From: Sphingopyxis sp.
GTDB lineage: Bacteria; Pseudomonadota; Alphaproteobacteria; Sphingomonadales; Sphingomonadaceae
Length of the DNA: 64,000 nt
Reading direction: 5' to 3'
Assembly (NCBI GenBank): GCA_016793775.1
Contig: JAEULK010000089.1
Coordinates: 1 to 64,000, forward strand
Shown here one piece after another: positions 24,907-34,338 of the stretch. Position numbers and translations under genes: made by a program. The notes under the pieces were generated by a model. The model had not been told where the DNA came from. It ran no database searches and saw nothing but the letters and a program-made list of their open reading frames with translations. Position 1 is the stretch's first letter. Each line of letters starts with the position of its first letter.

Positions 24907-25374
24907 TCAGCGCGCCTCGAAATGCGTCGCCGGCTTGGCGTCGCGCGTCGTCACCAGATAGTCGAAGCCGAGCAGGGTGAAGCGCGCATAGACGGGCAGG
25001 TCGCGCATCGCCTCGCCGATCGCGGTCAGCGCGACGCTGTCCTTGAAGCGCGTCCGCAGGTCGGCGAAATAGGCGGGCCTCGCGGTCTGGAGCATGATCT
25101 TGTCGAACTGCCCCGCGTCGAGCGCCGCCTTGTCGATGGCCTTCCATTTGGCGAGCAGGTCGAGCAGGATTGCCGGCGCGCCGACGAATTCCTGATCGAT
25201 CCCCCAGAGGTAGCGCGGGCTGAAGCTGGCCGCGAGCGTGGCATCTGCGACGTTCGAGAGGAAGGGCATGGCCCAGGGGCGGCCCTTCAGCCAGGGGCCG
25301 AGTTCATCGACGCCATCGTCGGCGATTTCATAAGCGGTGGCGCGCGCCGAGATCGGGCGACCCTGCGAAACCAT
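24907..25374 (-). CDS. Uncharacterised 155-residue protein
   Basis: No family recognised. Sequence is well-behaved coding (even amino-acid use, GAGG before ATG 25374) with no membrane segment or signal peptide. The end is rich in hydrophobic and aromatic residues (VYARFTLLGFDYLVTT). It begins one base past the pheA stop on the opposite strand. Another frame just upstream on the same strand (about 25340-25480) reads ADILLIGFSETRLSSPGGER and might be a lost N-terminus after a frameshift, so the gene could be a fragment. Confidence 0.6.
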   Translation of the reverse strand: MVSQGRPISARATAYEIADDGVDELGPWLKGRPWAMPFLSNVADATLAASFSPRYLWGIDQEFVGAPAILLDLLAKWKAIDKAALDAGQFDKIMLQTARPAYFADLRTRFKDSVALTAIGEAMRDLPVYARFTLLGFDYLVTTRDAKPATHFEAR

Positions 25375-25529
25375 GATCCTCGCCGAGTGCGATGAATTGC
25401 GCGGTCTTTAGGTCGCCGCGCAGCCGCTCGCCGCCGGGACTCGACAGGCGGGTCTCGGAAAAGCCGATCAGCAGGATGTCTGCCCAACTGTATTATCGAC
25501 CAACACAGTCAAGCAAAAGGGCGAAGCCG

Positions 25530-26207
25530 TCAGTCGCGGCGATGCGCGAGGGAGCGGGCGGTGGCGAAGCTCTGCGTCACGAACAAAGTGAAGAGGATGC
25601 TCGAAACCACCAGCCCGAACAGGTCGAAGGGCGAGAAATTGGTGCGCCAGACATCGGCACCGCCGACGATCGGCATCAGCGCGGTCATCGCCATCAGCAT
25701 CAGCCGCAGCTCGGTGGGGCCGCCCGCCATGTAGGAGAGGCGGAATTCGCCGACGACCTTGGCGGCGAGGAAGCTGTGGATCGCCAGCAGCAGGTAACCG
25801 ATCACCGCGATCAGCGCGACGTCGAAGCGCAGATAGGGGCTGAGACCGATGCTGCCGACCATCAGGAAGATCGCGAGGCCATCGACGCTGTGATCGACGA
25901 AATAACCATAGGAGGGGCGCTCGATCCGGCGCCAGCGTGCGAGGCTGCCGTCGAGCGAGTCGCCGAACCAGTGGACGACATAGCCGGCGATCGAAAGCGA
26001 CAGCCAGGCGGGGCCGAGCCAGCTGAGCATATAGCCCATCGCGACCATCACCGCGCCGAGGAAGCCGAGGGTGGTGAGCTGGTCGGGGGTGACCCAGGCG
26101 GGAAGGCGGGGGCAGATCCAGTTGAGGACACGGCGTTCGCCGCGCGCGAGGATATTCTGCTGGATGCGGACCGTGGTGGTCCCCGCCTGCTGCGGATTGC
26201 TGCTCAT
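25530..26207 (-). CDS. CDP-alcohol phosphatidyltransferase family protein
   Basis: A 225-residue membrane enzyme with the family signature D86-G87...A90-R91...G101...D105...D109 (SLDGSLARW to GYFVDHSVDG), which binds metal and the CDP-alcohol. Five or six membrane helices follow. Family members make phosphatidylinositol-phosphate, phosphatidylglycerol-phosphate, phosphatidylserine or related lipids; the acceptor alcohol is not readable here. It is divergent from the DUF805 gene, and their shared upstream region holds tandem Pho-box-like repeats, so phosphate control of lipid make-up is a reasonable guess. Confidence 0.9.
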   Translation of the reverse strand: MSSNPQQAGTTTVRIQQNILARGERRVLNWICPRLPAWVTPDQLTTLGFLGAVMVAMGYMLSWLGPAWLSLSIAGYVVHWFGDSLDGSLARWRRIERPSYGYFVDHSVDGLAIFLMVGSIGLSPYLRFDVALIAVIGYLLLAIHSFLAAKVVGEFRLSYMAGGPTELRLMLMAMTALMPIVGGADVWRTNFSPFDLFGLVVSSILFTLFVTQSFATARSLAHRRD

Positions 26208-26226
26208 GTCGGCCTTTCGTCGGGGG

Positions 26227-26270
26227 CTGTCACATCTGCGTCAGTCAGACGTCACGATAGCGTCATAGTC
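26227..26270 (+). promoter_or_regulatory. Four 11-bp tandem repeats resembling PhoB (Pho) boxes
   Basis: GTCA recurs at 26229, 26240, 26251 and 26262, exactly 11 bases apart, each preceded by CT, GC or AC and followed by a variable tetramer. Pho boxes consist of 11-bp direct repeats of CTGTCAT plus four AT-rich bases, so this fits two adjacent boxes. Orientation points at the DUF805 gene, with CAATAT as a possible -10 about 4 bases after the array. Confidence 0.6.
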
Positions 26271-26410
26271 GCAATATGGCGGCAGGGGAAGGGCGGGGCA
26301 TACGGCTTGGTCGCCGTGCAGGCCCGGTCGGGCGCGTCGGACGGGGTTTTGGCTGTTGGCGCGGGGCGCGGCGGTGGCTATCGTGGTGTGGCAGGCAGCG
26401 GGGAGCGGGC

Positions 26411-27040
26411 ATGGCCGAATTTTCGATGGAAAGGATTTTCCGGCGCGGTTTCGGGGGCACGCTCGACCCGCGCGGCCGCGACGACCGGATGCAGTTCTGG
26501 ATTCACTTCGCGCTGGTGTTCGGGGTGCTCTTCTTCGTCCAGATGATCGCGCAGATGGGGTTGAGCTTTCCGCCGATCGACCTGTCGGGCGCGGCGCCGG
26601 CCGATCCGCGGGCGGCGCAACTGGCGGCGTTCCAGGCGATGCAGGAGGGCATGGCGACCGCTGCCTATGTCGCGCTGGGGCTCCAGACGCTCGCCGCGCT
26701 GCTGTTGCTCACGGCCACCGCGCGCCGACTGCACGACCGCGGGCGCAGCGGCTGGTGGTCGCTGATCCTGCCGGCGGCGGTGATCGCGACGGGGCTCGAC
26801 CAGGCGCGGCGGATGGACGCGATGGTGGCGCAAATGCCCCGGCTGATCGAGGAGATGGCCAAAAGCGGGGTTCCCGAGGGACCCGGCGATATTTTCGCGT
26901 TTCCGTTGAAGATGCAGGCCTCCATGCCCGGGCCGAACTGGCCGGCGATCGTCGCCGGGGTCGCGATGCTGTGGCTGGCGATCGAATTGCTGCGCGCAGG
27001 CACGGCGGAGGATAACCGCTTCGGGCCGCCGCCCGCCTGA
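26411..27040 (+). CDS. DUF805 family membrane protein
   Basis: A 209-residue protein. The N-terminus has the family pattern GGTLDPRGRDDRMQFW (R..R..FW), then membrane helix 1 (about 32-50), helix 2 (about 88-104) with TARRLHDRGRSGWW, the most conserved DUF805 motif, and two further helices. Between helices 1 and 2 there is a longer loop than usual (PIDLSGAAPADPRAAQ). Function unknown in the family. GGGGAG precedes ATG 26411. Upstream lie candidate Pho boxes. Confidence 0.88.
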   Translation: MAEFSMERIFRRGFGGTLDPRGRDDRMQFWIHFALVFGVLFFVQMIAQMGLSFPPIDLSGAAPADPRAAQLAAFQAMQEGMATAAYVALGLQTLAALLLLTATARRLHDRGRSGWWSLILPAAVIATGLDQARRMDAMVAQMPRLIEEMAKSGVPEGPGDIFAFPLKMQASMPGPNWPAIVAGVAMLWLAIELLRAGTAEDNRFGPPPA

Positions 27041-27538
27041 TCAATCCTGCCAGGGGCCGATTTCGCCGACGTCGCCGATCACGCGGTAACGCACCGCGTC
27101 GCCCTGCCACGCGACCTCCCACATCGGGGCGGGGCGCGCCCATTCGCCGATGACGAACAGCGGAATCTTGTGGGCGGCGGCGAAGGCCAGGTCGTCGGCG
27201 GTCGGGCCGGGCACGACGGTTTCGGACCTTTGGTGCAGCCGGACGATCGCCAGCGTACCCGCCGGCGGCGCGGGCAGCGACTGGCGCACCGGCATGGCGA
27301 GGCTGGCGGCGATCTGGGGATTACCACCCCGGTCGCGCGACAGGACGAGGACCTTGTCGGCGGTGGGATAGGGGCCGCCGACCGGATGCCCCGCCACCTT
27401 GCGCCCGTTGAGCGCGGCGAAGAGGCGCAGATCTTCATCGGCGATCGCGGGAACGACCGCGGGCGCGGTTGCGACCACGGGCGGCGGTGCCACCGCCGTG
27501 CCGTCCTGAAGCAGCAGCGCGGCCGCCAGCGTGAACAT
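27041..27538 (-). CDS. Secreted protein with JAB-like VRLHQRSE...PTADDLAFA pattern
   Basis: About 165 residues, with a hydrophobic N-terminus (MFTLAAALLL) and Ala/Pro/Val-rich linker, then a C-terminal domain with AIVRLHQRSETVVPGPTADD and KIPLFVIGEWA. The arrangement (His near the start of the motif, PGPTADD, then 'I-P-L-F-V-I') resembles the DUF4329/JAB metalloprotease-like fold, but the usual HxH is HQ here, so a catalytic role is doubtful. It begins just inside the end of polA (ATG 27538; stop of polA at 27541), so it is probably coupled to polA. Confidence 0.65.
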   Translation of the reverse strand: MFTLAAALLLQDGTAVAPPPVVATAPAVVPAIADEDLRLFAALNGRKVAGHPVGGPYPTADKVLVLSRDRGGNPQIAASLAMPVRQSLPAPPAGTLAIVRLHQRSETVVPGPTADDLAFAAAHKIPLFVIGEWARPAPMWEVAWQGDAVRYRVIGDVGEIGPWQD

Positions 27539-27540
27539 CG

Positions 27541-30354
27541 TCAATGCGCTTCGCCCCAGCTCTTGCCGATCCCCACCTCGACTTCGAGAGGCACCGAGAG
27601 GGTCAGCGCAGGTTCGGCGGCGCCCATCATCACGCGGCGAATGACATCGCCCGCGGCCTCGGCCTTGTCCTCGGGCGCCTCGAAGACGAGTTCGTCGTGG
27701 ACCTGGAGCAGCATCCTGACGTCCGCCAGCCCCGCCTCGGCGAGCGCGGCGGGCATGCGCGCCATCGCGCGCTTGATCAGGTCGGCGCTGGTGCCCTGGA
27801 TCGGGGCGTTGATCGCGGCGCGCTCGCTGCCCGCACGCTCGTTCTGGTTCGGCGCCTTGATGCGCGGGAACCAGGTCTTTCGGCCGAACAAGGTCTCGGT
27901 ATAGCCCTTGGCGCGCGCGCTTTCGAGCGTGTCGGCGATGTAATCGCTGATGCCGGGGAAGCGTTCGAAATAGCGCGCGATCAGCGCCTGTGCCTCGTCG
28001 GGGGTGACTTCCAATCGGCCCGCGAGACCCCAGCGCGAGATGCCGTAAAGGATCGAGAAATTGACCGTTTTCGCCTTGCCGCGCGTGTCGCGGTTGCTCT
28101 CGCCGAACAGCTCGATCGCGGTCGCGGCGTGGATGTCCTGCCCCTGCGCAAAGGCTTCCTTCAATTCGGGGACGTCGGCCATGTGCGCCGCGAGGCGCAG
28201 CTCGATCTGGCTATAGTCGGCGGCGATCAGGACATGGCCCGGCGCGGCGATGAAGGCGTCGCGGATCTGGCGCCCGGTCTCGGTGCGGATCGGGATGTTC
28301 TGGAGATTGGGGTCGGTCGACGACAGCCGCCCGGTCTGCGCGCCGACGAGGCTGTAGCTGGTGTGGACGCGGCCGGTCTTGGCATTGATCTGTTGTTGCA
28401 GCGCGTCGGTATAGGTCGATTTGAGCTTCGACAATTGGCGCCATTCGAGGATCTTGCGCGCGATCGGCACGCCGTCGCGTTCGAGCCGTTCGAGCTCGCT
28501 CTGGTCGGTCGACCAGTCGCCCGACTTGCCCTTGCGCCCGCCTTTCAGGCCGAGCTTGTCGAACAGGATTTCGCCGAGCTGCTTGGGGCTGCCGATCGCG
28601 AAGGGCTGGCCCGCGAGGGAGTGAATCTCGCCCTCGATGCGCAGCATCTCGGTCGCGAACTCGCCCGACAGTCGCGCGAGATAGTCGCGGTCGACGGTGA
28701 TGCCCGCGCGCTCCATCGTCTCGACGATAGCGGCGAGGGGGCGGTCGACCATCTCGTAGACGCGCGTGCCGCCTTCGAGCGGCAGGCGGAGTTTGAGCAG
28801 CTTCCACAGGCGCCAGGTGACTTCCGCGTCCTCGGCCGCATATTCGGTCGCCCGCGGCAACTGTACCTCGGCGAAGCTGATCTGCGACTTGCCGGTGCCG
28901 CACACGTCCTTGAACGACAGGCAGGCATGGTCGAGGTGGATTCTCGCGAGTTCGTCCATCCCGTGCTGATGCTTGCCCGCGTCGAGCGCGAAGCTCATCA
29001 CCAGCGTGTCGTCATAGGGCGCGATGGTCAGCCCATGCTGCGCGAGCACGCCGATATCATATTTGAGGTTGTGCCCGACCTTGAGCACGGCCTCGTCGGC
29101 GAGGAGGGTGCGCAGTCGGTCGATTACTGCGGCGAACGGAATCTGGTCGGGCTTTTCGGCGAACATGTCGGTGCCGCCATGGCCGAGCGGGATGTAGCAG
29201 GCCTTGCCCGGGCCGATGGAAAGGCTGACCCCGACGAGGTCGCCGGTGACGCTGTCGAGCGTCGCGGTTTCGGTATCGACCGCGACGACATGGGCGGCCT
29301 TCGCCCATGCGATCCAGCGGTCGAGCGCCTCGACCGTCGTCACCGTCTCATAGAGCGCGCGGTCGATCGCGGGCCATGCCGGCAGGGTCGGTGTCGAGGG
29401 CGCGTCGGGCGCCGCGGCGGGCGCGGCCTTCGCGCGCGGCAGGGTCGGCGGCCCGCCCGGCGTCGCGCCGGTGTCGATCTTGGCCGACAGCGAACGGAAG
29501 CCATGCTCGTCGAGAAAAGCCTTGAGCGGTCCCGGCGGAATCGCACCGAGCTTCAATTGGTCGAGCGTGTCGGGCAGCGGGGTATCGCGTTTCAGTTCGA
29601 CGAGGATGCGCGACAGCCGCGCCATGTCGGCATGTTCGATCAGATTGTCGCGCAGCTTCGACGGTTTCATCGTCTCCGCGCCCGTCAGCGCGGCTTCGAG
29701 ATTGCCATATTCGACGATCAGCTTGGTCGCGGTCTTCGGACCGACCCCGCGCACGCCGGGGACATTGTCGACGCTGTCGCCCATCAGCGCGAGCACGTCG
29801 CCGACCAGGTCGGGGGTGACCCCGAATTTCTCGTTCACCCCCTCCAGCCCGATGCGGACATTCTTCATCGTGTCGAGCATATCGACATGCGGTGAGCCGT
29901 CGGTCGGTTCGCGGACGAGCTGCATCAGATCCTTGTCGGACGAGACGATGGTGACGTCCCAGCCCGCGGCGACCGCAGCCTCGGTATAGCTCGCGATCAG
30001 ATCGTCGGCCTCAAAGCCTTCGAGTTCGATGCACGGCAGCGAGAAGGCGCGCGTCGCATCGCGGATCAGCGGGAATTGCGGGCGCAGGTCCTCGGGCGGT
30101 TCGGGGCGGTTCGCCTTGTACTGGTCGTAGATTTCGTTGCGGAACGACTGGCTGCTATGGTCGAGGATGACGGCCAGATGCGTCGGCCCGTCGGCATCGT
30201 GCAGATCCTTGGCGAGCTTCCACAGCATTGTGGTATAGCCATAGACCGCGCCGACGGGCGTGCCCTGCGGGTTGGTGAGCGGCGGCAGGCGGTGATAGGC
30301 GCGGAAGATGTAGCCGGAGCCGTCGACCAGATAGAGATGATTCTTCTCGGACAT
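27541..30354 (-). CDS. polA: DNA polymerase I
   Basis: 937 residues with all three domains: 5'-3' exonuclease (about 1-290, starting LYLVDGSGYIFRAYH), 3'-5' exonuclease with intact VDTETATLD and later Asp residues (about 340-530), and the polymerase domain with motif A DYSQIELRLAAH, motif B RGKAKTVNFSILYG and motif C QVHDELVFEAP. Fills gaps in repair and removes Okazaki primers. ATG 30354 is the natural start. A small secreted protein follows it by overlap. Confidence 0.98.
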   Translation of the reverse strand: MSEKNHLYLVDGSGYIFRAYHRLPPLTNPQGTPVGAVYGYTTMLWKLAKDLHDADGPTHLAVILDHSSQSFRNEIYDQYKANRPEPPEDLRPQFPLIRDATRAFSLPCIELEGFEADDLIASYTEAAVAAGWDVTIVSSDKDLMQLVREPTDGSPHVDMLDTMKNVRIGLEGVNEKFGVTPDLVGDVLALMGDSVDNVPGVRGVGPKTATKLIVEYGNLEAALTGAETMKPSKLRDNLIEHADMARLSRILVELKRDTPLPDTLDQLKLGAIPPGPLKAFLDEHGFRSLSAKIDTGATPGGPPTLPRAKAAPAAAPDAPSTPTLPAWPAIDRALYETVTTVEALDRWIAWAKAAHVVAVDTETATLDSVTGDLVGVSLSIGPGKACYIPLGHGGTDMFAEKPDQIPFAAVIDRLRTLLADEAVLKVGHNLKYDIGVLAQHGLTIAPYDDTLVMSFALDAGKHQHGMDELARIHLDHACLSFKDVCGTGKSQISFAEVQLPRATEYAAEDAEVTWRLWKLLKLRLPLEGGTRVYEMVDRPLAAIVETMERAGITVDRDYLARLSGEFATEMLRIEGEIHSLAGQPFAIGSPKQLGEILFDKLGLKGGRKGKSGDWSTDQSELERLERDGVPIARKILEWRQLSKLKSTYTDALQQQINAKTGRVHTSYSLVGAQTGRLSSTDPNLQNIPIRTETGRQIRDAFIAAPGHVLIAADYSQIELRLAAHMADVPELKEAFAQGQDIHAATAIELFGESNRDTRGKAKTVNFSILYGISRWGLAGRLEVTPDEAQALIARYFERFPGISDYIADTLESARAKGYTETLFGRKTWFPRIKAPNQNERAGSERAAINAPIQGTSADLIKRAMARMPAALAEAGLADVRMLLQVHDELVFEAPEDKAEAAGDVIRRVMMGAAEPALTLSVPLEVEVGIGKSWGEAH

Positions 30355-30383
30355 GGCGCGGGGTGTAGCAGCGGCGATGCGCC

Positions 30384-31562
30384 CTAGCGATAGTCGATCC
30401 GCAGCTTGGCCGCCGCGGCAACCGCTGCGATGCGCGCCTCGTCGGTCGTGCCGCCTGCGACCCTGGCGAGCGTCACGCCCATGCGGCGGTACGGGCGCGT
30501 CACCGGCTTGCCGAAGATGCGGGCGTCGACCGACGTTTCGGCATTGGGCGGGGTCAGCGCGTCGGGGAGGCCGGCGATCGCGAAGTCGCGCGCGTCGCGG
30601 TCGGCGAGGAGGACGGCGCTGGCGCTGGCATCGGGCACCGCTATCGCGGGAATCGGCAGGCCGAGGATGGCGCGGGCGTGGAGGTCGAATTCGGACAGGC
30701 CCTGCGAGATGAGCGTCACCATGCCGGTGTCGTGCGGGCGGGGCGAGAGTTCGGAGAAGATGACCCGGTCGCCTTTCACGAAGAATTCGACCCCGAAGAT
30801 GCCATGCCCACCGAGCGCATCGACGACCTTGGTCGCCATGTCCTGCGCCGACGCCAGCGCCGCATCGGACATTGCCGCGGGCTGCCAGCTTTCGCGATAG
30901 TCGCCGCGTTCCTGGCGGTGACCGATCGGTGGGCAGAAGGCGACGCCATGCTTGTGCCGCACGGTCAGCAAGGTGATCTCATAGTCGAAGTCGATGAAGG
31001 CTTCGGCGATGACGCGCAGGCGGTCGCCGCGCATGCCAGCGGCGGCATAGTCCCAGGCGGCGTCGATATCGGCCGCGGTCATGACCGTGCTCTGGCCCTT
31101 GCCCGACGAGGACATCACCGGCTTGACCACGAGCGGGAAGCCGATGCGGATGGCGGCGGCGGTGAGTTGCTCGCGCGTCTCGGCATATTCGAAGGTCGAA
31201 GTGGTGAGTTGCAGCTCGCTCGCCGCGAGGTCGCGGATCGCGTCGCGGTTCATGGTGAGCTGCGCGGCGCGTGCGGAGGGGACGACGTGGAAACCCTCGG
31301 CTTCGACCTCGGCGAGGATTTCGGTGCGGATCGCTTCGACCTCGGGCACGATATGGTCGGGCCGGTGCTTCGCGATCGTGGCGCGGAGCGCAGCGCCGTC
31401 GAGCATCGAAAAGACCTCATAGCCGTCGGCGACCTGCATCGCGGGGGCGCCTTCATAGCTGTCGCAGGCGATGACGCGGCAACCGAGGCGCTTGGCCGAA
31501 ATGACGAATTCGCGACCGAGTTCGCCCGAGCCGAGCAGCAAGATGGTGGCGGTAGGGGTCAT
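30384..31562 (-). CDS. purT: Formate-dependent phosphoribosylglycinamide formyltransferase
   Basis: Makes formylglycinamide ribotide from GAR, formate and ATP, an alternative to PurN in purine synthesis. At 392 residues it has the normal size. [13 protein letters not shown] (7-19) binds substrate, and the ATP-grasp core carries [26 protein letters not shown] and [15 protein letters not shown]. Lies upstream of polA on the same strand with a 29-base gap; no sign of a purine riboswitch. Confidence 0.97.
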   Translation of the reverse strand: MTPTATILLLGSGELGREFVISAKRLGCRVIACDSYEGAPAMQVADGYEVFSMLDGAALRATIAKHRPDHIVPEVEAIRTEILAEVEAEGFHVVPSARAAQLTMNRDAIRDLAASELQLTTSTFEYAETREQLTAAAIRIGFPLVVKPVMSSSGKGQSTVMTAADIDAAWDYAAAGMRGDRLRVIAEAFIDFDYEITLLTVRHKHGVAFCPPIGHRQERGDYRESWQPAAMSDAALASAQDMATKVVDALGGHGIFGVEFFVKGDRVIFSELSPRPHDTGMVTLISQGLSEFDLHARAILGLPIPAIAVPDASASAVLLADRDARDFAIAGLPDALTPPNAETSVDARIFGKPVTRPYRRMGVTLARVAGGTTDEARIAAVAAAAKLRIDYR

Positions 31563-31630
31563 GGCGCGCTCCGAAGGACGATGGTGGCCCGCGCTCTAGT
31601 CAGGCGCGGTGCGGTTGGCCAGCCAATGAA

Positions 31631-32866
31631 TTACAGATCGACGGGGCGGATGTCGGGAACGAACCGCCACCACAGTATCGCGCCCAATGCGGAAAGCGCC
31701 GCGGCGCTCGCGAAGGCCCAGCCATAGCCGCCGAGATAGTCGACGATCAGCCCGGTGACGATCGGCCCGACGATGCCCGACACATTTCCGAGCGCATTTT
31801 GCGCGCCGATCCAGCTACCCGCCGCGCGCGGGCCGGCGAAAATCTGACCGATGGCGAAGAGGTTGGTGGCGATCAGTCCGGTGCCGATCCCGGCGAGCGC
31901 CAGCCACGCGGCGAGCGCATAGATATTGTCGCTGGCACCGATCCCGGCGATCGCGGCGCCGGTCGACAGCTGGCCGACAATCATCAGCTTGCGGCGCAAC
32001 TCGCCCTCGGCGGCGCCGCGCGCGACCATGCGGTCCGACAGCCACCCCGCGGCGAGCGCGACGATGCCCTGCACCGTGAAGCTCAACGTCGTCAGCGCGG
32101 TCATCTCGGCTATCGAATAGCCCTCGGTCTTGACGAGGTAGAGCGGCAGCCAGGCGAGGAGGAAATAAAAGCCGTAATTGCAGAGGAAATGGACGACGCC
32201 CATGCGCCACAGCGTCGCGTTGCCGAGCAGGCGGGGGAGGGGCACGCGCTCGGTCGGGGGCGCGGCGATGCTCTGCGCGCGCAGCGGTGCCGAAACGGCC
32301 TGCCAGGGGATGAGCCAGAGCAGGGTTCCGGCACCGAAGATCCAGAACACCGCCCGCCAGCCCCATTCGCCGAGGATCGCGCCGCCGCACAGCACGCCGA
32401 CCGCGGGGCCGAAGGCAAGCGCGGCGGAAACCGAGGCGTTGGCGATGCCGCGGCGTTCGGCGGGGATCTCGGCGGCGAAAATCTTGCTGCTGCCGGGGAA
32501 GGCGATGCTTTCACCGAGGCCGAGGAACAGGCGGAGCAGGATCAGCGAGGCGAGACCGCCGACAAAGCCGGTCAGCGCGGTGCTGACCGCCCACAGCGCG
32601 ACCCCGAAGGCGAAGACGCGATAGACGCAGAAGCGATCGCAGAGCCAGCCGACGAGCAGGCAGGCCGGGGCATAGACCCAGAAAAAGGCCGAAACCGCAA
32701 CGCCGAAGCCGGTGGCGGAGAGTTGAAGCTCGTCCTTCATCAGCGGCGCGGCCACCCCGATCGCGCCGCGATCGACATAGTTGAGGAGGACCGACAGCGC
32801 GATCAGGATGACGACCCACGTCAGCCGCGCATTGCTGTGGCCTGTGCCGCCGATGGTCGTTGCCAT
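31631..32866 (-). CDS. MFS transporter, anion:cation symporter-like
   Basis: About 411 residues, twelve membrane helices. The first helix includes LLNYVDRGAIGVA and the loop after helix 2 LCDRF, features of the ACS family that moves organic acids such as hexuronates. Substrate not readable. ATG 32866 has a GGGGGA stretch upstream; the longer frame to 32989 adds a non-transmembrane, Arg-rich stretch and is unlikely. Divergent from ogt. Confidence 0.9.
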   Translation of the reverse strand: MATTIGGTGHSNARLTWVVILIALSVLLNYVDRGAIGVAAPLMKDELQLSATGFGVAVSAFFWVYAPACLLVGWLCDRFCVYRVFAFGVALWAVSTALTGFVGGLASLILLRLFLGLGESIAFPGSSKIFAAEIPAERRGIANASVSAALAFGPAVGVLCGGAILGEWGWRAVFWIFGAGTLLWLIPWQAVSAPLRAQSIAAPPTERVPLPRLLGNATLWRMGVVHFLCNYGFYFLLAWLPLYLVKTEGYSIAEMTALTTLSFTVQGIVALAAGWLSDRMVARGAAEGELRRKLMIVGQLSTGAAIAGIGASDNIYALAAWLALAGIGTGLIATNLFAIGQIFAGPRAAGSWIGAQNALGNVSGIVGPIVTGLIVDYLGGYGWAFASAAALSALGAILWWRFVPDIRPVDL

Positions 32867-33010
32867 ATATGTCCCCCTGCCCGGCGCTATGGCTATCACA
32901 GCGGCGCGCCGAGGCCAGAAAATTCGGCAGGCGATTGGGCGCAAGATACGGGACGCGGTTCCCGTTGGTGCTTGCCATAAGCGCCGCATCGCGGTTCAAG
33001 GATCGACACT

Positions 33011-33532
33011 ATGGCGCATGTTTACAAAACCATCTCGTCGCCGGTGGGCGAATTGACGCTGGTCGCCGACGCCGGGGGCCTTGCCGCGATCCTGTGGGAG
33101 AATGACAGGCCCGACCGCGTCCGCCTCGGCCCGCTGCGCGAGGCGGCCGATCATCCGGTGCTGGTGGAAACCGAACGCCAACTCGGCGAATATTTTGCGG
33201 GCGCGCGGCGCAGCTTCGATGTGCCCTTGTCGTTCGCGGGCACCGATTTCCAGAAAAGCGTGTGGGCGGCGCTGCTGACCATCCCCTTCGGCGAGACGCG
33301 CAGCTATGGCGAGATCGCGAGCCAGGTCGGCAAGCCGAGTGCGTCGCGCGCGGTCGGTGCCGCCAATGGTCGCAACCCCATTTCGATCATCGCGCCGTGT
33401 CACCGTGTCATCGGGTCGGGCGGCCAGCTTACCGGTTTTGCCGGGGGGCTGGAGGCGAAGACCTTCCTGCTCGACCATGAGCGCCAGCCGTCGCTGTTCA
33501 GTCGGACAGGCTCAGCCATTTCGGCAGGATGA
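33011..33532 (+). CDS. ogt: Methylated-DNA--protein-cysteine methyltransferase
   Basis: Removes O6-alkyl groups from guanine by transferring them to its own cysteine. 173 residues with the active site IIAPC130HRVIG, DNA-reading helix GKPSASRAVGAANGRNP and the N-terminal strand-rich domain. No Ada regulatory domain, so the Ogt type. Its last 35 bases overlap the end of a convergent gene. Confidence 0.96.
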   Translation: MAHVYKTISSPVGELTLVADAGGLAAILWENDRPDRVRLGPLREAADHPVLVETERQLGEYFAGARRSFDVPLSFAGTDFQKSVWAALLTIPFGETRSYGEIASQVGKPSASRAVGAANGRNPISIIAPCHRVIGSGGQLTGFAGGLEAKTFLLDHERQPSLFSRTGSAISAG

Positions 33533-33977
33533 AGGGTGCGAAGAGGAAAATGACCAGCGCCAGGCAGACGAGGCCGATACCCCAGCGCCTGGCCTTTTCC
33601 AGCGGGGTTTCGGGAAACAGGTCGGGAAAAAGCCGTTTCGCCTGTGGGGTCGGATTTGCAAGCCACGCTTTATACGCCGTCGAGCCGGGGCGCGGGCTGT
33701 CGTTATAGCCGAGGATCTTAAAGAAATCCCAGGTCTCGGCGTTGATATGCGACGCATAATCGGGCGGCAGCGGCGGATTGGCGGCGGGCGGGTTGTCGCG
33801 CACCGCCGCGCGATATTCGTCCTGCGTTTCCATCCATGCGAGGATGCCATGGTCGTCGTGCCCGGCGCGCTGGTTCTGCGCAAGCCAGAGCCAGACGGCG
33901 GCGGGCTTGCCCGGCAGAAATTTTCGCGCCGCCGCCAGCGCGAGACGGCGTTCGCGGTCGCCTTCGTCCTCGGCCAC
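33498..33977 (-). CDS. Uncharacterised protein with C-terminal membrane anchor
   Basis: 159 residues, no family recognised. The middle is rich in Pro, Asp and Trp (NPPLPPDYASHINAETWDFF), and residues 133-152 form one membrane helix followed by a short tail, so it is a tail-anchored or single-span protein. GTG 33977 begins 13 bases after the stop of the YdeI-like fragment on the same strand, suggesting an operon with it and the toxin-antitoxin pair. The end overlaps ogt. Confidence 0.6.
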   Translation of the reverse strand: MAEDEGDRERRLALAAARKFLPGKPAAVWLWLAQNQRAGHDDHGILAWMETQDEYRAAVRDNPPAANPPLPPDYASHINAETWDFFKILGYNDSPRPGSTAYKAWLANPTPQAKRLFPDLFPETPLEKARRWGIGLVCLALVIFLFAPFILPKWLSLSD

Positions 33978-33990
33978 CGCTCGATCCCGC

Positions 33991-34338
33991 TCAGTCGATC
34001 AGGCAGACGGTGCCGGCCCAGACGTCGGTGACCAGCCCGTCGATGCCGTCGATGTCGAGCAGGCCGACGAGGTCGCCCGTGCTCCAGAGGAGGCCGAGCG
34101 AACTGGCCTCCACATCGGCCTTGTAGGCGAAGGATTTGCGGTTCCCGTCGATCCAGCCCCAGCAGAGCGCCGCGTGGATGGCCTGCTGGGGGGTGATCGA
34201 AAGGAGGACGGACTTGGCCTTGTGGATCTTGATCCACACTTCGCGTTCGCTGGCGTGATGCTTGGCGAGCCAGCCGTAGAAGGCGTCGATGTCCACGAAT
34301 TCGTGGACCTTGTCGCGATCGACATGGACCGCTGGCAT
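33991..34338 (-). CDS. Truncated or chimeric YdeI/OmdA-like protein
   Basis: 115 residues. Residues about 10-60 match the YdeI family (FYGWLAKHH, EVWIKIHKAKS, ALCWGWIDG), but the family's later part, normally a RYTPR...W segment, is replaced by an unrelated hydrophobic tail (GLLWSTGDLVGLLDIDG). None of the other frames here restores the lost half. The family normally runs to about 190 residues. ATG 34338 overlaps the TGA of the PIN toxin (TGATG). Probably an inactive remnant spliced by deletion, though an active fusion cannot be ruled out. Confidence 0.55.
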   Translation of the reverse strand: MPAVHVDRDKVHEFVDIDAFYGWLAKHHASEREVWIKIHKAKSVLLSITPQQAIHAALCWGWIDGNRKSFAYKADVEASSLGLLWSTGDLVGLLDIDGIDGLVTDVWAGTVCLID

